From Chloroflexota bacterium (GTDB lineage Bacteria > Chloroflexota > Dehalococcoidia > Dehalococcoidales > RBG-16-60-22), in NCBI GenBank assembly GCA_016190585.1, contig JACPQH010000074.1, positions 1 through 38,484 on the forward strand: a stretch of 38,484 nt of DNA. Reading direction: 5' to 3'. Each line of letters begins with the position of its first letter. Positions within the stretch are counted from its first letter, which is position 1. Below the pieces are notes generated by a model. It worked only from the letters and a program-made list of their open reading frames with translations, did no database searches and had not been told where the DNA came from. Positions 1-9,181 of this stretch are shown here, piece by piece. A program made the position numbers and the translations under genes.

Positions 1-3000
1 GCCCCGGTGTTCCAGAGGGCCGACACCGGCTCCTGGGACTCGTATGCCGTTGCCACGCCCGCGGTAATCAGGAACAGCGGCACCAGCTACGAGCTCTGGT
101 ACACCGGTATGACGGCGACATCGGCCTACTTTCGCGACTTCCTGAAGGGGACCGTAACCCTGAACGACGCTGTTAGGAACGGGTTTGAATCCGCAATCGG
201 CCACGCCACGTCCGCCGACGGCATAAGCTGGACCAGGGACGGTTCGGCGCCGGTTGTCGCCCGGGGTTCCGGTGAGGCATGGGATGGGTCCTGGGTGGCG
301 GCGCCGTCGGTGATTAAAGTCGGCAACACCCTCCAGATGTGGTACACCAGTGCCAGCGCCGACCCGAAAGCGTCGGTTAACGCCATCCTGGATGGCGCGG
401 GCATTATGGCGGCGCTGTCAGCGAGCGAGGTGGCGGTCGGCTATGCCTACTCCGGCGAGCGTACGCTGGCGTCTATCGCGGTCACCCCGGCGTCCACTTC
501 GGTGGGCGTGGGCAAGACACGGCAATTCACGGCTACCGCAGTCTTTTCCGACGGCTCGACCGAGGACATCAGAGGCGCGGCGGACATTGTCTGGACCTCC
601 AGCACCGCCAAAGCGAGCGTCAGCTCGACCGGCCTGGCAACCGGCCTGGAGCTTGGCTCAACCCTGATAACGGCCGCGCGGGCGGGCGTCACCAGCAACC
701 AGGCGGTGCTCAGCGTGACCGCCGCCGAGTTAAGCTCTATCACGGTCAGCCCGGACGCGCCGACTGTCCCGCTCGGACGGAGCTTGCCTTTCAGCGCCAC
801 CGGCGTTTATTCCGACGGCTCTTCCGCCAACCTGACCGCGCTGGCCACCTGGTCAAGCAGCGTCACCGCCAAGGCGACCATCTCATCGAGCGGCGTCGCC
901 ACCGGCCGGGCAACCGGCACCACGACCATCGCGGCCGCTTACTCCGGCGTCAGCGGCAGCACCGTCCTGACCGTAGGCGAAGCCGAGCTGACCTCGTTTG
1001 CCGTAACGCCGGACGGCCCGAGCGTCGCCGGAGGCAATTCTCTACAGTTCACCGCCAGTGAATATTACAGCGACGGCTCGGTTATCAACCGCAGCGCCGG
1101 CGCGACGTGGTCCAGCAGCAGTCCGGAGGTGGCCAGTATAACCGGGAGCGGCCTGGCAAGCGCGCTTACCGCCGGGAGCACCACTATTACGGCCACCTAC
1201 GGCGATAACTCCGATTCTACCCTTATGACAGTAACCGCCCCCGCGCTGCAGTCGGTGGCGATAGACGAAGCTTCACCCGCGGTCGCGGCGGGGAACACGC
1301 TTCAGCTCCACCTGACCGGGACCTACTCCGACAACACGACCGCCGAGCTTACCTCGGACGCCGGCACCGTCTGGGCGAGCCTCGACCTGGCCAGGGCTAC
1401 CGTATCCGGGGCTGGCCTGGTTACCGGCGTCGCGGAAGGCGCGGTCACCATCCGGGCCACGAACAACGGCCTCAGGGCAACCGTTCAGCTAACGGTATCG
1501 CCGGCGACCCTGGCGTCAATATCGGTTACCCCTGCCTCGCCAAAAGCGACCCTCGGACGTTCCGTCCAGTTTGCCGCTACCGGGACCTACACCGACGGCA
1601 GTACCCGGGATATTACCGGTACTGTCACCTGGTCGAGCGACAATACCACGGTCGCCAGTATCAGCGCAGGCGGTCTGGCCGCGGCCGCGGCCGAAGGCAC
1701 GTCAATTATCGGTGCCGCTTCCGGCGGGGTAACCGGAACCACTACCATGACGGTCACCCCGGCCACGCTGACGGGTATCGCGGTAACGCCGGCGGGCTCA
1801 TCGGTGGCGGCGGGCCGGATCACGCAGCTAACAGCTACCGGTACCTTTTCAGACACCTCGACGGCGGATATCACTGGCATGGTGACGTGGACGAGTCTAA
1901 ACAGTTCCGTCGCCACCATAAACAACACCGGTCTGGCGACGGGCGTAACAGCGGGGTCGACTGCTACGGTCAGGGCCAGCCTGGGCGCCGTCAACGGCAC
2001 CACGACGCTGAGCGTAACGGCCGCCGTGCTTGATTCTATCGCGGTAACGCCGGCCAGCCCGTCAGTCGCCGCGGGCAAGGCCCGGCAGTTTACCGCCACC
2101 GGTACCTATTCTAATGCCACTACGGCTGATATTACCGCCCTGGTTACCTGGGAAAGCGCTAGTACCGAAGTCGCGACGATAGCCGGCTCCGGGCTGGCGA
2201 CTACCCTGGTTCCCGGCACGGCTTCGATATCGGCGGCCTTGTCCGGGAAGACGGGCGATACCACCCTGACCGTGACCGCCGCCTCCCTCGAATCTGTCAC
2301 GGTCGCCCCGGGCAGCTTTTCCGTGGCGGCCGGCGGGACAAAACAGTTTACGGCCACCGGCGTCTACTCTAACGGTACAGCGCAGGACCTGACCGCTGCG
2401 GCTATCTGGTCAAGCTCGAACGGCGCGCTGGCGACCGTTGCCTCGGGGCTGGCCCGGGGCCGGGCTGTCGGCGCACCGACGATAGCTGCCGTCGTCAGCG
2501 GCAAGAGCGGCAGCGCCGTTCTAACCGTTACAGCGGCGACCCTCGATTCTTTGACGATAAGCCCGCTCAATCCGCGCATCGCCCCGGGGGACAGCCGGCA
2601 GTTCCGCGCCGTGGGCGCGTACACGGACGGTACGATAAAAGACGTTACCGCTCAGGCCGCCTGGACCAGCGGTAACACCTTGGTAGCCACAATCGGTCTT
2701 AATACCGGCCTTGCTGCTGGGATCGCCGCGGGAACCGCTGACATTACCGCCAGCCTGGACGCCCGGACGGCCGATACCGCCCTCGCGGTGTCATCGGCTA
2801 CGCTGTCGTCCCTGGCGGTGACCCCGGCCACGGCATCGGTAGCCGCCGGCCAGACGCGGCAGTATACCGCCACCGGGACATACTCGGACACCACTACAGC
2901 GGACCTGACCGCTTTTGTGACCTGGACAAGCGGCAACACCGATATCGCCAGGGTCAACGCGGCCGGCCTGGCCGCTACCTACCTGGAAGGCACCGCCGGG

Positions 3001-6000
3001 GTGACCGCCGCGCTCTCCGGAGTAACCAGCCCGGCGGCGGAACTGACGGTTACCGCCCCGGTGCTCAGTTCGGTCAAAATCACGCCGGTAAGCCCGGTTA
3101 TCACGTTTGTTTCCGGGACACCCCCTACTATGCAATTTACCAGCACCGGTATAAATTCCGATGGCTCTACCGCCTCCGTCACCGGCAGCGCGACCTGGAG
3201 CAGCGATAACACCTCGGTAGCTACCGTCAGCGGCTCCGGCCTGGTAACCACCGTCGCCGCCGGGACGGCCGTGATAAGCGCCGAGAAAAGCGGCAAGTCG
3301 GACGGCATCACTCTTACAGTGCTGCCGGATACCGTCGCGCCGGTTATTACCCTGACCAGCCCCGCCGAGGGCGCTATCAGGAACGATAAGAGCCTGACGG
3401 TAAGGGGGCGGGTGGACGACAAGCTCGCCGCGGCCAGTCTCATCGTCAACGGCGGCGCGCCTCTGGACTTGACCCTGGATGAGGAAGGCGCTCTCAGCAA
3501 GGGCGTCCTGCTTAACAGCGGCAGCAATACGGTGCTGGTGAAGGCGCTGGACGCGGCCGGTAACACCGGCACGTCGGGCACCCGGACGGTGGTCGTGGAT
3601 GCCGCCAAGCCGGCGATTGTCATCGACTCACCGCAGGAAAGCGCGCTGACCAACGACGCGGACTTAACCGTTACCGGCACGATTACCGGAGCGACGACGG
3701 CGTCGCTGGTGCTTAACGGCACCGGACAGGCCGTAACGCCCGTAGAGGGAGCTTTCTCGGCCGGCGTTACGCTGGGGGAAGGCACTAATATTATTGTGGT
3801 CAAGGCCTATACAACGGGTCATGAAAATGACGCCGACTATCTCGGGACGTCCGGAACCCGGCGGGTCGTGCTTGACAGCACCGCCCCCACGGTGACCATC
3901 ACCTCGCCGGTTTCCGGGGCGGTCGTCAGCGCGCCGGAGGTTACGGTGGCCGGCACGGTCAACGACCCCTCGGCAACCAGCGCCGTTCTTACCCTGAACG
4001 GCGTACCGCTTACGGTTACCGTGGCGGGGGGCAGCTTCAGCCAGCCGGTGACTTTGTCCGCCGGCAGCAACGCCATTACGGTGGTCGCCACCGACCGGGC
4101 GGGGAATGCCTCAGCGGCATCCCCGGTTACGGTGACGCTGGATACCAGCAAGCCGCAGGTAGCCATAACTTCCCCGGAGAACAAGTTTCTGACCAACGGG
4201 GGTGTTGTCAACGTCACCGGGACCGTGGACGACCCGTCAATCACCAGCGTGACTCTTTATCTCAATGGCTCAGGAACGAGCATCCCCATCGCCTCCAGCG
4301 GCGATTTCAACGCCCTGGTCAGCCTGGTTTCCGGGGACAACAGCATCGAGGTGCGGGCGACCAACAACGCCGAACCGCCCACTACCGGGACCTCGGGGGT
4401 TATTACCGTAACACGGGATACCACGGCGCCGGTGCTGAGCATCGGCCTCAGCGACCCCGCGGATTCTATCATAATAACCGTCGCTGCCAATGAGGCCCTC
4501 GCGGCGCCGCCCTCGGTAACGGTTGATGGCGCGATAACCATGACGGCGGTCGACATAAACAAGTGGTCAGGCGTCTACGGCAGCAGCGCCTCGCCAATCG
4601 CGGCCGGGGCTTACACTGTCACCGTCACCGGAACCGATAAAGCCGGCAACGGCGCTACCAGGACGGCGACCTTCACACGAAAGAGCATCGACGTTGACGG
4701 TGTCGCCGCGACCCGGGTGGAGACAGCCACAACTACCATGGATGTCCAAACCAACGGCGCGGTGTCCGGCGCGGCCATCAGCGTGACGCAGCACCTGGAC
4801 AACCCGTCGGGCAATGTCGGCAATCCGTCCGGGGCCGGTAACAGCGCCGGCGTCTTCCTGGAGATAAATACCTCGCCGGAGCTGAGGGACAACCTGAAGC
4901 AGATCGAGATAAGGGTGAGCTACGACCCGGCGGAGCTGCCGGCCGGCACGAACGAGTCGAGCCTGAAGCTTTACCTCTGGGACGTCGCCTCCGGTACCTG
5001 GCAGGCGGTCCCCGGCAGCGGCGTCAATACCGGCGAGAATTATATCTACGGTATCGTGACCCACCTGAGCAAATACGGCGGTTTTGGTTCCGCGACCGTT
5101 TCTCCACCCCCATCCGGCGGTCCGGGCGGAGGCGGCGGCGGCCCGGCCCCCGGGATAACGAGCCTGAGCGGCATGATAAGCTTTACCGGCAAGCTGTTAT
5201 ACGAGGTTGTCGCCACCTCGGACGACGGTCGGAGCACCCTGCTCATCCCGGCGAACAGCACCGGCTTGAAATCGAACGGCCTGGCCCTTGACCGGATTAC
5301 CATGACCAGGCTGTCGCAGGCGCCCGCTTCGGTGCCGGCTTACCAGACCGTAATCGGCGAACTTTACGACTTCGGGCCCGACGGCGCTCGCTTTCAGCCG
5401 TCCGCGACGCTGGCTATCAAGTATGATGCGACCATGATCCCGGCCGGTGTCACCGCCGACAAGATATACATCGCCTTCTGGGATAACAGCGCGGCGCAAT
5501 GGGTGGCGCTGCCGAGCACGGCGGATACCGCTGCCGGCATCGTCAGGGCCCCGGTGGCGCATTTCACCCGGTTCACCGTCATGGTATCGGCCAGGCCGGC
5601 GTCCTTTACGGTTACCAACCTGACCGTCAACCCTGCCAGCGTCAATCCGGATGAGGCAGTGACCGTCAGCGCCGTTTTTGCCAACACCGGTGATGTGGGC
5701 GGCACGTACAACGCCGTCCTTAAAATAAACGACGTGGTGGAACAAAGCCGGGAGATAAGCATCGGCGGCGGCGTCAGCCAGCAGGTTGTCTTTACCGCGG
5801 TGAGATCGACCCCCGGCACCTACCAGGTTGATATCAGCGGCCAGGCCGGCTCCTTCACGGTGGCGCCGCCGGCGCCGCCTGCTCCGACCCCGCCCGCGCC
5901 GGCGGCGGTCTTCCGTCTCAACTCGCTGGCAATCACACCGGAGCTGGCCGCGAGCGATGCTCTCGTTTCTATAAGCATCCAGGTGACCAATGCCGGGACC

Positions 6001-6558
6001 GCCTCGGGCAGCTACGAGGCGCTGCTCAAAATTAATAACCAGGTGATCGAGACCAAGAGAATAACGCTGGCCGCCGGCGCCAGCGAAAGGGTCAGCTTCA
6101 ATACCTCCGGCGGCAGTCCCGGCATTTATGTCGTTGATATCAACGGTATCGCCGGCCAGTTCATAGTCGGCCGGGCGGCGGCTTTCGTGGTGTCCGAATT
6201 TACCGTAGCCCCGTCGGAAATTCCGGCCGGCGAACGAGCTACGGTTACCGTGCTGGTTACCAACACCGGCGATTTCGCCGATAAGTATGTCCTGACCTTG
6301 AAGACCGGTGAGACCGTCGTCGGTACCCGGGAAGTAACCCTGGAAGGCGGGGCCAGCGAGCGGGTGTCCTTCGTGGTGTCCGGGGACACCTCGGGTGTCC
6401 TTTCTCTTGACATAAATGGCCTGCAAGGCAGCTTGATTGTCAGGGAGGCGGAGGGGGCGGGAAACCGGGGCCTGTTGTGGCTGGCCATCGCCGGTGTGAC
6501 GCTGCTGCTCATCGCGTTAGCCTTCCTGGTAATCAGGCGGCGGCGGTACCCGGTATAG
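1..6558 (+). CDS. Giant surface protein: propeller-like N-terminus, 11 Big2 Ig repeats, Ig-like and CARDB domains, C-terminal TM (5' partial)
   Basis: The frame is open to the left edge, so the true start and any signal peptide lie outside the window; about 2185 residues are visible. Residues 1-150 (counted from the GTG at 7) carry two W..LWYTG-type blades like the beta-propeller of glycosidase-related proteins. Residues 155-1112 hold eleven Big2-like repeats of about 87 residues, each opening with a version of LxSIAVTPASxSVAAG and then a QFTATGTYSDGSTADI-like strand. Residues 1113-1560 hold four or five Ig-like units starting D-x-AP-x-ITLTSP. A Pro/Gly linker lies near 1700, then a ZU5-like module, three CARDB-like domains (about 1864, 1966 and 2057) and a TM helix (2155-2176) before RRRRYPV. 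It is probably a cell-surface adhesin or stalk. Its C-terminal half resembles the next gene, which starts 35 bp downstream. The binding target is unknown. Confidence 0.85.
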   Translation, partial: APVFQRADTGSWDSYAVATPAVIRNSGTSYELWYTGMTATSAYFRDFLKGTVTLNDAVRNGFESAIGHATSADGISWTRDGSAPVVARGSGEAWDGSWVAAPSVIKVGNTLQMWYTSASADPKASVNAILDGAGIMAALSASEVAVGYAYSGERTLASIAVTPASTSVGVGKTRQFTATAVFSDGSTEDIRGAADIVWTSSTAKASVSSTGLATGLELGSTLITAARAGVTSNQAVLSVTAAELSSITVSPDAPTVPLGRSLPFSATGVYSDGSSANLTALATWSSSVTAKATISSSGVATGRATGTTTIAAAYSGVSGSTVLTVGEAELTSFAVTPDGPSVAGGNSLQFTASEYYSDGSVINRSAGATWSSSSPEVASITGSGLASALTAGSTTITATYGDNSDSTLMTVTAPALQSVAIDEASPAVAAGNTLQLHLTGTYSDNTTAELTSDAGTVWASLDLARATVSGAGLVTGVAEGAVTIRATNNGLRATVQLTVSPATLASISVTPASPKATLGRSVQFAATGTYTDGSTRDITGTVTWSSDNTTVASISAGGLAAAAAEGTSIIGAASGGVTGTTTMTVTPATLTGIAVTPAGSSVAAGRITQLTATGTFSDTSTADITGMVTWTSLNSSVATINNTGLATGVTAGSTATVRASLGAVNGTTTLSVTAAVLDSIAVTPASPSVAAGKARQFTATGTYSNATTADITALVTWESASTEVATIAGSGLATTLVPGTASISAALSGKTGDTTLTVTAASLESVTVAPGSFSVAAGGTKQFTATGVYSNGTAQDLTAAAIWSSSNGALATVASGLARGRAVGAPTIAAVVSGKSGSAVLTVTAATLDSLTISPLNPRIAPGDSRQFRAVGAYTDGTIKDVTAQAAWTSGNTLVATIGLNTGLAAGIAAGTADITASLDARTADTALAVSSATLSSLAVTPATASVAAGQTRQYTATGTYSDTTTADLTAFVTWTSGNTDIARVNAAGLAATYLEGTAGVTAALSGVTSPAAELTVTAPVLSSVKITPVSPVITFVSGTPPTMQFTSTGINSDGSTASVTGSATWSSDNTSVATVSGSGLVTTVAAGTAVISAEKSGKSDGITLTVLPDTVAPVITLTSPAEGAIRNDKSLTVRGRVDDKLAAASLIVNGGAPLDLTLDEEGALSKGVLLNSGSNTVLVKALDAAGNTGTSGTRTVVVDAAKPAIVIDSPQESALTNDADLTVTGTITGATTASLVLNGTGQAVTPVEGAFSAGVTLGEGTNIIVVKAYTTGHENDADYLGTSGTRRVVLDSTAPTVTITSPVSGAVVSAPEVTVAGTVNDPSATSAVLTLNGVPLTVTVAGGSFSQPVTLSAGSNAITVVATDRAGNASAASPVTVTLDTSKPQVAITSPENKFLTNGGVVNVTGTVDDPSITSVTLYLNGSGTSIPIASSGDFNALVSLVSGDNSIEVRATNNAEPPTTGTSGVITVTRDTTAPVLSIGLSDPADSIIITVAANEALAAPPSVTVDGAITMTAVDINKWSGVYGSSASPIAAGAYTVTVTGTDKAGNGATRTATFTRKSIDVDGVAATRVETATTTMDVQTNGAVSGAAISVTQHLDNPSGNVGNPSGAGNSAGVFLEINTSPELRDNLKQIEIRVSYDPAELPAGTNESSLKLYLWDVASGTWQAVPGSGVNTGENYIYGIVTHLSKYGGFGSATVSPPPSGGPGGGGGGPAPGITSLSGMISFTGKLLYEVVATSDDGRSTLLIPANSTGLKSNGLALDRITMTRLSQAPASVPAYQTVIGELYDFGPDGARFQPSATLAIKYDATMIPAGVTADKIYIAFWDNSAAQWVALPSTADTAAGIVRAPVAHFTRFTVMVSARPASFTVTNLTVNPASVNPDEAVTVSAVFANTGDVGGTYNAVLKINDVVEQSREISIGGGVSQQVVFTAVRSTPGTYQVDISGQAGSFTVAPPAPPAPTPPAPAAVFRLNSLAITPELAASDALVSISIQVTNAGTASGSYEALLKINNQVIETKRITLAAGASERVSFNTSGGSPGIYVVDINGIAGQFIVGRAAAFVVSEFTVAPSEIPAGERATVTVLVTNTGDFADKYVLTLKTGETVVGTREVTLEGGASERVSFVVSGDTSGVLSLDINGLQGSLIVREAEGAGNRGLLWLAIAGVTLLLIALAFLVIRRRRYPV

Positions 6559-6593
6559 GATAGTACCCGGGACAGGATATTAATAGCGGAGCT

Positions 6594-8381
6594 ATGGGCG
6601 TGTTGCGATGCCGGAAAGTCCGGCGCTGGATTATCCCCGTTGCGATGGGTCTGAGCCTGCTAGCCTGGCAGCCGGGAGGGGCCCGGGCTTTGTCGGTGGC
6701 GGAATATTTTACGCTGAGCTACGCCGTCCAGCTCGATAAGACCGCCGTCCGGCTGAACGAGCCATTCAGCGCGACCCTGACGGGTACCATCGCGGTCAAG
6801 CAGGACCTGCCGTTCAATGTGAGCCAGGCGAGGATTACGTCCCGCGTCATCGCCAGTCACACCGCCAGCGGGGCGCAGGTAGTCCTCGATCCGGGCTATA
6901 ACGTCGCGATAACACCTTTCCCCAGCAAAGCCGGGGAGACCGCACAAGCGACCGATGTCATTCCTCTGCTGTTTCCTGCCTCAAGCGCGCCGGGCCAATA
7001 CTACTTGACCGGCGAGCTTACCGAAGCCCTGGTGATAGTTGCCGGCGCCTGGCTTCCCGTGACGGACTACATGCCGCCGGTCCAGCCGATGGGCTCGGTA
7101 GAGCTAGTGGACGGAGACGACGCCGGCGCCGGCAGGGGGGGGCAGAGCGGGGGAAACACCGGCAACAGCCAGGTTACCTTGACCCCAACGCCAACAACCA
7201 CCCCCGGCATACACGACTTGTCGGTCCTTGTTGATCACCAGGGCCGGTTCAAGCAAAAATACACCGGCAAATCATCCGACGGGAAGGTAGCCGTCACGGT
7301 CAAGGCCGGGACGCGGGCCGTAAAAAAGGACGGGCTGCCGTTGTCCCACATCAGCGCGCAAAAATTTACGAGCCCGAAGCCGGCCCCGGAGCACATGAAG
7401 ATTGTCGATCTGTACGAGTTCGGGCCGGACGGCGTCACCTTTGACCCCGCGGTCTCGGTCACGTTTAGTTACGATTACCGGGAGCTGCCGCCCGGTTTTG
7501 ATGAAAATAAGCTGGCGGTCATGACAGTTGACGTGAACGGGGAGTGGACCCGGCTCGAAGATTTCATCGTGGACCCCGCGGCGCGCACTGTCACGGCCGC
7601 GCTGACCCACTTCAGTGTTTATGCCGTGGTTGCGCCGGCGCGCCCCGCCGCCTTCAAGATGAGCGACATCGCGCTGGCGCCTGAGCGGGCGGACGTCGGG
7701 CAGGATGTCAGTCTCGGCTCGACCATAACAAACACCGGCGATCTGGCCGGGGTTTACACGCTTACCCTGCGGGTGAACGGTGAAATCGAGCAAAGCAAAA
7801 TAGTGACGCTGGACGGGGGCGAGAGCCAGGGGGTTCTCTTTACCATAAGCCGGCCGGCGGCCGGGGCCTATCAAGCCGATATCAACGGCATTTCCCGCTC
7901 GTTCACCGTCGGGACGCCGGCCGAGCTCGCGGTAGAACACCTCGAAATCGGCTCGCCGGAAATCGAAGCCGGTCAGCCGGTCACGGTTACCGCTCGCGTT
8001 ACCAACAAAGGCGATTTGCCCGGCGACTTTACCGCCGTCCTGACCCTGAACGGGGTCGTGACCGAGACAAGGGAGCTAAACATCGGACCGCGGACAAGCG
8101 CCCAGGTGGTTTTTATCGTCGCTGCCAGTGTCCCGGGCAGCTATGAGGTGGGGGTCGGCGGGGTATCGGGCAGGCTGATGGTTATCGCTGAGGAAGAAGA
8201 CCCACCTTCTAATGAATCGCGCCCGTCCTTTATCGAGGCCGAGCCGTATATCCCGCAGAAGATTAACCTGTGGCTCGTCTTGGGGATACTCGTCCTGCAA
8301 ATCGGCCTGGCCGTCGGCATCTATTTAATCCTCAGGCGTCCCCGGACGAAGAAGCGGGACGAATATCCCGGCAATCACTGA
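6594..8381 (+). CDS. Secreted, membrane-anchored CARDB-domain surface protein
   Basis: 595 residues. A basic N-terminus and hydrophobic core ending near A-R-A (about residue 33) form a signal peptide. A Ser/Gly/Thr/Pro-rich linker (about 180-205) leads to a module with LYEFGPDGVTFDPAVSVTFSY, which closely matches LYDFGPDGARFQPSATLAIKY in the upstream giant protein. Two CARDB-like domains (from about 352 and 437) follow, then a TM helix (559-580) and a basic tail. The same ZU5-like + CARDB + TM architecture shows that the two genes share ancestry and probably a surface complex. They lie in one transcription unit. The ATG is used here, but the GGAG at 6588-6591 is better spaced for the in-frame GTG at 6600, two codons later. 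No enzymatic motif is visible. Confidence 0.85.
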   Translation: MGVLRCRKVRRWIIPVAMGLSLLAWQPGGARALSVAEYFTLSYAVQLDKTAVRLNEPFSATLTGTIAVKQDLPFNVSQARITSRVIASHTASGAQVVLDPGYNVAITPFPSKAGETAQATDVIPLLFPASSAPGQYYLTGELTEALVIVAGAWLPVTDYMPPVQPMGSVELVDGDDAGAGRGGQSGGNTGNSQVTLTPTPTTTPGIHDLSVLVDHQGRFKQKYTGKSSDGKVAVTVKAGTRAVKKDGLPLSHISAQKFTSPKPAPEHMKIVDLYEFGPDGVTFDPAVSVTFSYDYRELPPGFDENKLAVMTVDVNGEWTRLEDFIVDPAARTVTAALTHFSVYAVVAPARPAAFKMSDIALAPERADVGQDVSLGSTITNTGDLAGVYTLTLRVNGEIEQSKIVTLDGGESQGVLFTISRPAAGAYQADINGISRSFTVGTPAELAVEHLEIGSPEIEAGQPVTVTARVTNKGDLPGDFTAVLTLNGVVTETRELNIGPRTSAQVVFIVAASVPGSYEVGVGGVSGRLMVIAEEEDPPSNESRPSFIEAEPYIPQKINLWLVLGILVLQIGLAVGIYLILRRPRTKKRDEYPGNH

Positions 8382-9181
8382 GCCCCGCCCCCGTCCAGGG
8401 AGGCGAGCAGCCGGTCGTGGATAACGCCATTGCTGGCGACGATTTCCGAATCACCGCCGTTCAGCCTGAAACCGGCCCCGTTAAAATCAGTTATCCGCCC
8501 GCCGGCTTCGTCCAGGATGAGGATGCCGGCAACGTAATCCCAGAGCTCGCTGCCGCCGACCAGGAAGCCGTCAATCCGGCCGCAGGCGACATTGCACAGG
8601 GATAAAGCGGTGGAGCCGTCCCGGCGGAGCGCCTGGCTGGCGTGGGACAGGCTGGCGAAGTTTTTCAGGGTCCGGTCGAAAGCCGCTGTCTTGCCCGGGT
8701 AGGGGAAGGAGACGCTCAGCAGGCTTTCCGCCAGAACCGCGGTCGAGGAGACCCTTATCCGGGCCCCGTTGAGATGGGCCCCCCGTCCTTTGGCGGCGCT
8801 GAACAGCTCGCCGCAGATGGGGTTGTTTACCGCTGCCGCCACGATATCGCCCCGGTAGACCAGCCCGATAGAAACGGCGAAGTTCCGGTAGCCGTGCAGG
8901 TAGTTGACCGTGCCGTCAAGGGGATCGATGAACCAGGTAAAATCAGAGTCCTTGATGTCGGGGCCGCGCTCCTCGGATATGAGACTGTGGTCGGGGAAGC
9001 TCCGCTTGAGGCTTTCCAGGATGATACGCTCGGCGCCCTGGTCGACTGATGAGGCCGGGTCTTTATGCTCGAGATCCTTGAAATAGACTTCCCGGGCGCC
9101 GCCGAAGTTGTCAAGCAAAAACTGGCCGGCCTTACTGGCGGCGTCCCGCGCGGCTTCCAGGTAGCGGTTAACGTCAGGCAA
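8375..9181 (-). CDS. Inositol monophosphatase family protein
   Basis: 268 residues from a TTG start. It carries the metal-dependent phosphatase signature: S-E-E at 69-71, DPLDGTVNY at 86-94 and WDYVAG near the C-terminus, so it should hydrolyse a sugar or inositol monophosphate (or a related phosphate such as fructose-1,6-bisphosphate or NADP) with Mg2+. The start is set by a strong GGAGGAG about 7 bases upstream of the TTG at 9181, which overlaps the AOR stop (ATTGCCTGA); a longer reading from 9220 would add 13 Arg/Trp-rich residues unlike the family. The overlap implies translational coupling to the AOR gene. Its 3' end overlaps the convergent surface-protein gene by 7 bases. Substrate is not determinable from sequence. 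Confidence 0.9.
   Translation of the reverse strand: MPDVNRYLEAARDAASKAGQFLLDNFGGAREVYFKDLEHKDPASSVDQGAERIILESLKRSFPDHSLISEERGPDIKDSDFTWFIDPLDGTVNYLHGYRNFAVSIGLVYRGDIVAAAVNNPICGELFSAAKGRGAHLNGARIRVSSTAVLAESLLSVSFPYPGKTAAFDRTLKNFASLSHASQALRRDGSTALSLCNVACGRIDGFLVGGSELWDYVAGILILDEAGGRITDFNGAGFRLNGGDSEIVASNGVIHDRLLASLDGGGAQ

Noticed and set aside
5197..6426. Long reading frame antisense to the surface-protein gene
   Set aside because: It is a by-product of GC-rich, repetitive codon use opposite a clear CDS; its translation is Gly/Arg-rich with no domain and no ribosome-binding site.
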